In this document: in pieces, positions 61,676-64,000 of the stretch
Position numbering within the stretch: the stretch's first letter is position 1
Layout: each line of letters starts with the position of its first letter
Assembly (NCBI GenBank): GCA_020632575.1
Contig: JACKFH010000014.1
Location: forward strand, 1 to 64,000
Direction of reading: 5' to 3'
DNA length: 64,000 nucleotides
DNA from: Candidatus Omnitrophota bacterium
Lineage (GTDB): Bacteria > Hinthialibacterota > Hinthialibacteria > OLB16
Notes under the pieces: model-generated
The model's input: the letters and a program-made list of their open reading frames with translations, nothing else
Told to the model about the DNA's origin: nothing
Databases searched by the model: none
Translations under genes and position numbers: made by a program

Positions 61676-61966
61676 TCAGTATCTTTCAACCACCACAGTC
61701 CTTCGCCTTTGGTAAGCCCCGCTTCCGCCGAGGTGTCCGAGGTCAAGGGCGATCGCGATGATGAGAAGGATCAAAGTCCAACCCCGAAATCCTCCGGTTT
61801 CGACCATCCCGATGGCGTAAGCGCATGTGGTGTAAGGCATTAGGAGGAACCCCAGGATGGGGAAGAGGAGGGTTGTGAAAGCAGCCTGAGCGTATCCCGT
61901 GAGCCACATCAAAACCAACGCGACCCGTGGAAAGAGTCCAACAACCACCAATAAACAACAGGGCAT
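61676..61966 (-). CDS. Small three-helix membrane protein
   Basis: The 96-residue protein has GGGAGGTG seven bases before its ATG, a strong sign it is real. Three hydrophobic segments (about residues 3-25, 28-50, 60-80) include MWLTGYAQAAFTTLLFPILG, PYTTCAYAIGM and LILLIIAIALDLGHLGG. I recall similar small membrane proteins of unknown function in other bacteria. It is convergent with lipA, 17 bp apart. No role can be given. Confidence 0.72.
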   Translation of the reverse strand: MPCCLLVVVGLFPRVALVLMWLTGYAQAAFTTLLFPILGFLLMPYTTCAYAIGMVETGGFRGWTLILLIIAIALDLGHLGGSGAYQRRRTVVVERY

Positions 61967-61990
61967 TTCAGCGCACCTCCCAATCGATCG

Positions 61991-62006
61991 ACTCCCGAAC
62001 GGGAGT
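61991..62006. other. Short perfect hairpin after the response-regulator gene
   Basis: ACTCCC-GAAC-GGGAGT, 86 bp beyond the response-regulator stop and before the small membrane protein on the same strand. There is no U-tract, so it is at most a weak terminator. Confidence 0.35.
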
Positions 62007-62092
62007 TCTAATGAAGATTATCGCATTGGAGAATTCTCACTTATCGGGGAAGCCCCGAGGATTGCCCTGGGAGTTTCCCCGATGGAGTCCGT

Positions 62093-62761
62093 TCACATCT
62101 TCTCGTTGACCCATTGGATGGCGTACCGAAGCAATTCGTTTCCGGACTGAAGGTTCAATTTCTTCTTGAGGTTGTCACGATAGGTTTCGATGGTTTTCAC
62201 GCTCAAGTGGATCTTCTCGGCGATCTCCTTGGTGCTAAGACCGTTCCCGATCATTTCAAAAACCTCAAGTTCTCGGTTGGACAGTTTTTCGAGAGGGGAT
62301 CGTTCTTGGCTCTGCGAAACCTGCGCGGCATTCAGGAGCAACCGCTCGGTCATCTCCTCGCTCAGATAAACTTTCCCACGCAGGACCGACCGGATCGCTT
62401 CGACAATCTTTTCCGTGGCCGCTTCTTTGTTGACATACCCGACCGCTCCGGCATGGAGAACCCGTTCGGCGTACAGGGCCTCGTCATGAACCGAGGCGAC
62501 AATCATTTTGAGTTCCGGTTTGATGGATTTGGCGGTCTGCACGAGTTCCAAACCGTTACCGTCTTTGATCGAAATGTCGACCACCATGAGATCGGGATCG
62601 AGTTTTTCGAGAAGACTGAGCGCTTGAGAGTATCCTTCCGCCTCTCCGCAAACATCGAGATCGCTCTCCTCCTCGATAAGCGATTTCAAACCCGCCCGAA
62701 CAAGGGGGTGGTCATCGACAATCAATACTCTGGATTTGGGGGGAGACTGGATCTGGTTCAT
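62093..62761 (-). CDS. NarL/FixJ-family response regulator
   Basis: The 222-residue protein has a receiver domain (RVLIVDDHPLVRAG; phosphoacceptor Asp62 in MVVDIS; ASVHD and the Lys in VNKE) and a LuxR-type helix-turn-helix (KLSNRELEVFEMIGNGLSTK...SVKTIETYRDNLKKKL). It binds DNA when phosphorylated by the kinase encoded just upstream. The stop-start overlap TAATG between the two genes implies coupled translation. Targets are unknown. Confidence 0.94.
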   Translation of the reverse strand: MNQIQSPPKSRVLIVDDHPLVRAGLKSLIEEESDLDVCGEAEGYSQALSLLEKLDPDLMVVDISIKDGNGLELVQTAKSIKPELKMIVASVHDEALYAERVLHAGAVGYVNKEAATEKIVEAIRSVLRGKVYLSEEMTERLLLNAAQVSQSQERSPLEKLSNRELEVFEMIGNGLSTKEIAEKIHLSVKTIETYRDNLKKKLNLQSGNELLRYAIQWVNEKM

Positions 62762-64000
62762 TAGATTGTAACCTCAACTTTTTTGTTCTGTTCCGGTTCG
62801 CATTCGAGTTCCAATGTGCAAATGACCAGGGCGCCGGATTCCTCGCCGGGTTTTATCCGGAGATCGGCTCCCATGATATTCGCGCGGTGTTTCATGGTTT
62901 TCATTCCAATTCCCTCGGAGGCACTGGACGATTCGGAGATTCCCACTCCGTTGCCACGGATTCTCATTCGAAACCGGTGATCGTGGCATTCGAGATCGAT
63001 CCCGACTTGAGTGGCTTTCCCATGTCTGATCTCGTTGTTGAGGGCTTCCTTGGCGATATAGTAAAGATTGGTGGCGACAACGTTGTCGCGAATCTCGATG
63101 TCGCCATCGACGGTTAATTCGGTCTCAACCTGACACAGTTCCTCGGTCTCGTGGAGAAGCTCCTCGAGACCGTGAACCAAGCCCTCGCTCGATACATCGA
63201 CAGGGAGAAGGCCCTTGGAGACGCGTCGAACGGCCGCTTGCGCCTTTCGGGCGGCGTTCTCCAGTCTTTCCGCCTCATCGCTCTCGCTATTTCCCAACTT
63301 CTTCAGTTTGCGTTTGAGGAGAGAGGAGAGCATGACAATGCCCGTAAGATCTTGACCAATGCCATCGTGGATTTGCTGCGCGATCTCCCTCTGGTTTTGA
63401 ATCCCAATCCGGACAACCTCTTTTTCGAGCTCTCGTTTATCGGTGACATCATGGACGATTTTCAGAAACCCGGTGAGGTTTCCGCCTTCGTCCTCTAGAG
63501 CGGAGAGCGAGGTGCTCGCCAGGAACCGTGTCCCATCGGATCGAACTCGCCATCCATTTTCCTCGATTCGCTTTCTTTTCCGGGCTTGCTCCAAGATGTG
63601 ATTAGGCAGACCTTGCGCCCGAGCCTCGGGAAGGAAGAAACAGGAGTAGTGATCGCCGATGATGTCGTGGGCGCCGTACCCGGTGATTCGTCTAGCGCCC
63701 TTGTTCCAAGTCATCACGCGTCCCTCGGGATCGAGCATGAAGATGGCGTGGTCGCCGACATTTTCCACCAGGATTTGGTGAAGCTCGGTCAGTTTCATGT
63801 AAGAGTTGTTTCGAATGTCTCTTTCGATCAGTCGTCCGATTTCGCAAGCGGCGATTTCACAAAGGGTTTCGCGAGGCTTTCTCAAGTCGGGGCGAGATTC
63901 CCAGAAGAATTGAAGAACCCCCTCGACCCAGTTGTTGAGAACGATCGGCTCTGTGAAAACCTCTAAGTTACGCGGGATTCGATCCGGCATTCCAGAGGAT
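62761..64000 (-). CDS. PAS sensor histidine kinase (HisKA_3 type), 5' end outside window
   Basis: The visible 409 codons from ATG 63990 begin with WVEGVLQFFWESRPD...CEIGRLIER, which is the last part of a GAF domain. The frame is open to the window edge, so the real start is probably beyond it. Next come a PAS domain (ENVGDHAIFMLDPEGRVMTW, residues ~75-185), a dimerisation/phosphoacceptor helix (REIAQQIHDGIGQDLTG, His site), and an ATPase domain (YYIAKEALNNEIRHGKAT, NGVGI, EGIGMKTMKHRA). It lacks membrane segments in the visible part. It pairs with the response regulator downstream. Confidence 0.92.
   Translation of the reverse strand, partial: SSGMPDRIPRNLEVFTEPIVLNNWVEGVLQFFWESRPDLRKPRETLCEIAACEIGRLIERDIRNNSYMKLTELHQILVENVGDHAIFMLDPEGRVMTWNKGARRITGYGAHDIIGDHYSCFFLPEARAQGLPNHILEQARKRKRIEENGWRVRSDGTRFLASTSLSALEDEGGNLTGFLKIVHDVTDKRELEKEVVRIGIQNQREIAQQIHDGIGQDLTGIVMLSSLLKRKLKKLGNSESDEAERLENAARKAQAAVRRVSKGLLPVDVSSEGLVHGLEELLHETEELCQVETELTVDGDIEIRDNVVATNLYYIAKEALNNEIRHGKATQVGIDLECHDHRFRMRIRGNGVGISESSSASEGIGMKTMKHRANIMGADLRIKPGEESGALVICTLELECEPEQNKKVEVTI

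Overview
The window looks like a chromosomal stretch of an uncultivated diderm (Gram-negative type) bacterium. Evidence for this is lipoprotein signals, an RND efflux pump with its periplasmic adaptor, a Wzz-like polysaccharide co-polymerase, a c-type cytochrome and a complete Rnf complex. ThuA, DUF1080, DUF4838 and GH43/GH117-like secreted proteins, a TPT-rich linker and a giant surface repeat protein are typical of environmental polysaccharide-degrading lineages (PVC, Hydrogenedentes- or Sumerlaeota-like). No rRNA or marker gene lets me fix the phylum. Genes are compact, and 4-bp ATGA overlaps are common, suggesting much translational coupling. LAYOUT: 1-4.5 kb holds a ThuA protein (cut by the window start), a pentaheme cytochrome c and a rhomboid-TPR protease. 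4.6-10.2 kb is the Rnf operon (small Cys-rich membrane protein, then rnfC-D-G-E-A-B). 10.2-14.3 kb (minus strand) holds a HAF-repeat protein, a DUF1080 protein, 6-phosphogluconolactonase and an ankyrin lipoprotein. 14.3-20.1 kb holds a membrane protein, a Wzz-like protein, an MFS permease and a large DUF4838 glycosidase-like protein. 20.1-24.1 kb is an accessory, repeat-rich island with two alternating palindromic repeat families, a GC-rich methyltransferase, a higBA toxin-antitoxin module between two broken pieces of a neighbouring gene, and an orphan protein. 24.1-28.6 kb contains carbohydrate-active genes, two of them with reading-frame breaks. 28.6-39.5 kb holds a diacylglycerol-kinase-like gene, more repeats, an RND pump with adaptor, an eIF2B-like protein, two beta-propeller glycosidase-like proteins, an exported isoaspartyl methyltransferase and a PEP-mutase/isocitrate-lyase family enzyme. 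39.7-49.8 kb is a single 3,361-codon gene for a secreted carboxypeptidase-regulatory-like repeat protein with its own sigma70-like promoter. 49.9-57.2 kb (minus strand) holds a GT-C-like membrane protein, an M28 peptidase, a membrane-fused spermidine-synthase homologue, a polyprenyl synthetase and a TPT-linker secreted protein. 57.4-61.7 kb is a housekeeping run: FmdB zinc ribbon, moaB, folE2, a B12-binding radical SAM protein and lipA. The right edge is a two-component pair whose kinase is cut by the window end. HOW IT FITS: the secreted lyase and glycosidase-like proteins point to plant or algal polysaccharide use, with the sugar permease and pgl downstream. Rnf couples ferredoxin/NADH redox to an ion gradient. 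The giant repeat protein and TPT protein are likely surface or matrix components. The most unusual items are the ~645-residue super-repeat of the giant protein with a propeller nested in one module, the strictly 149-bp four-hairpin repeat, the apparently leaderless higBA promoter with a palindrome in its spacer, and the split propeller/glycosidase gene with decayed partial copies nearby.
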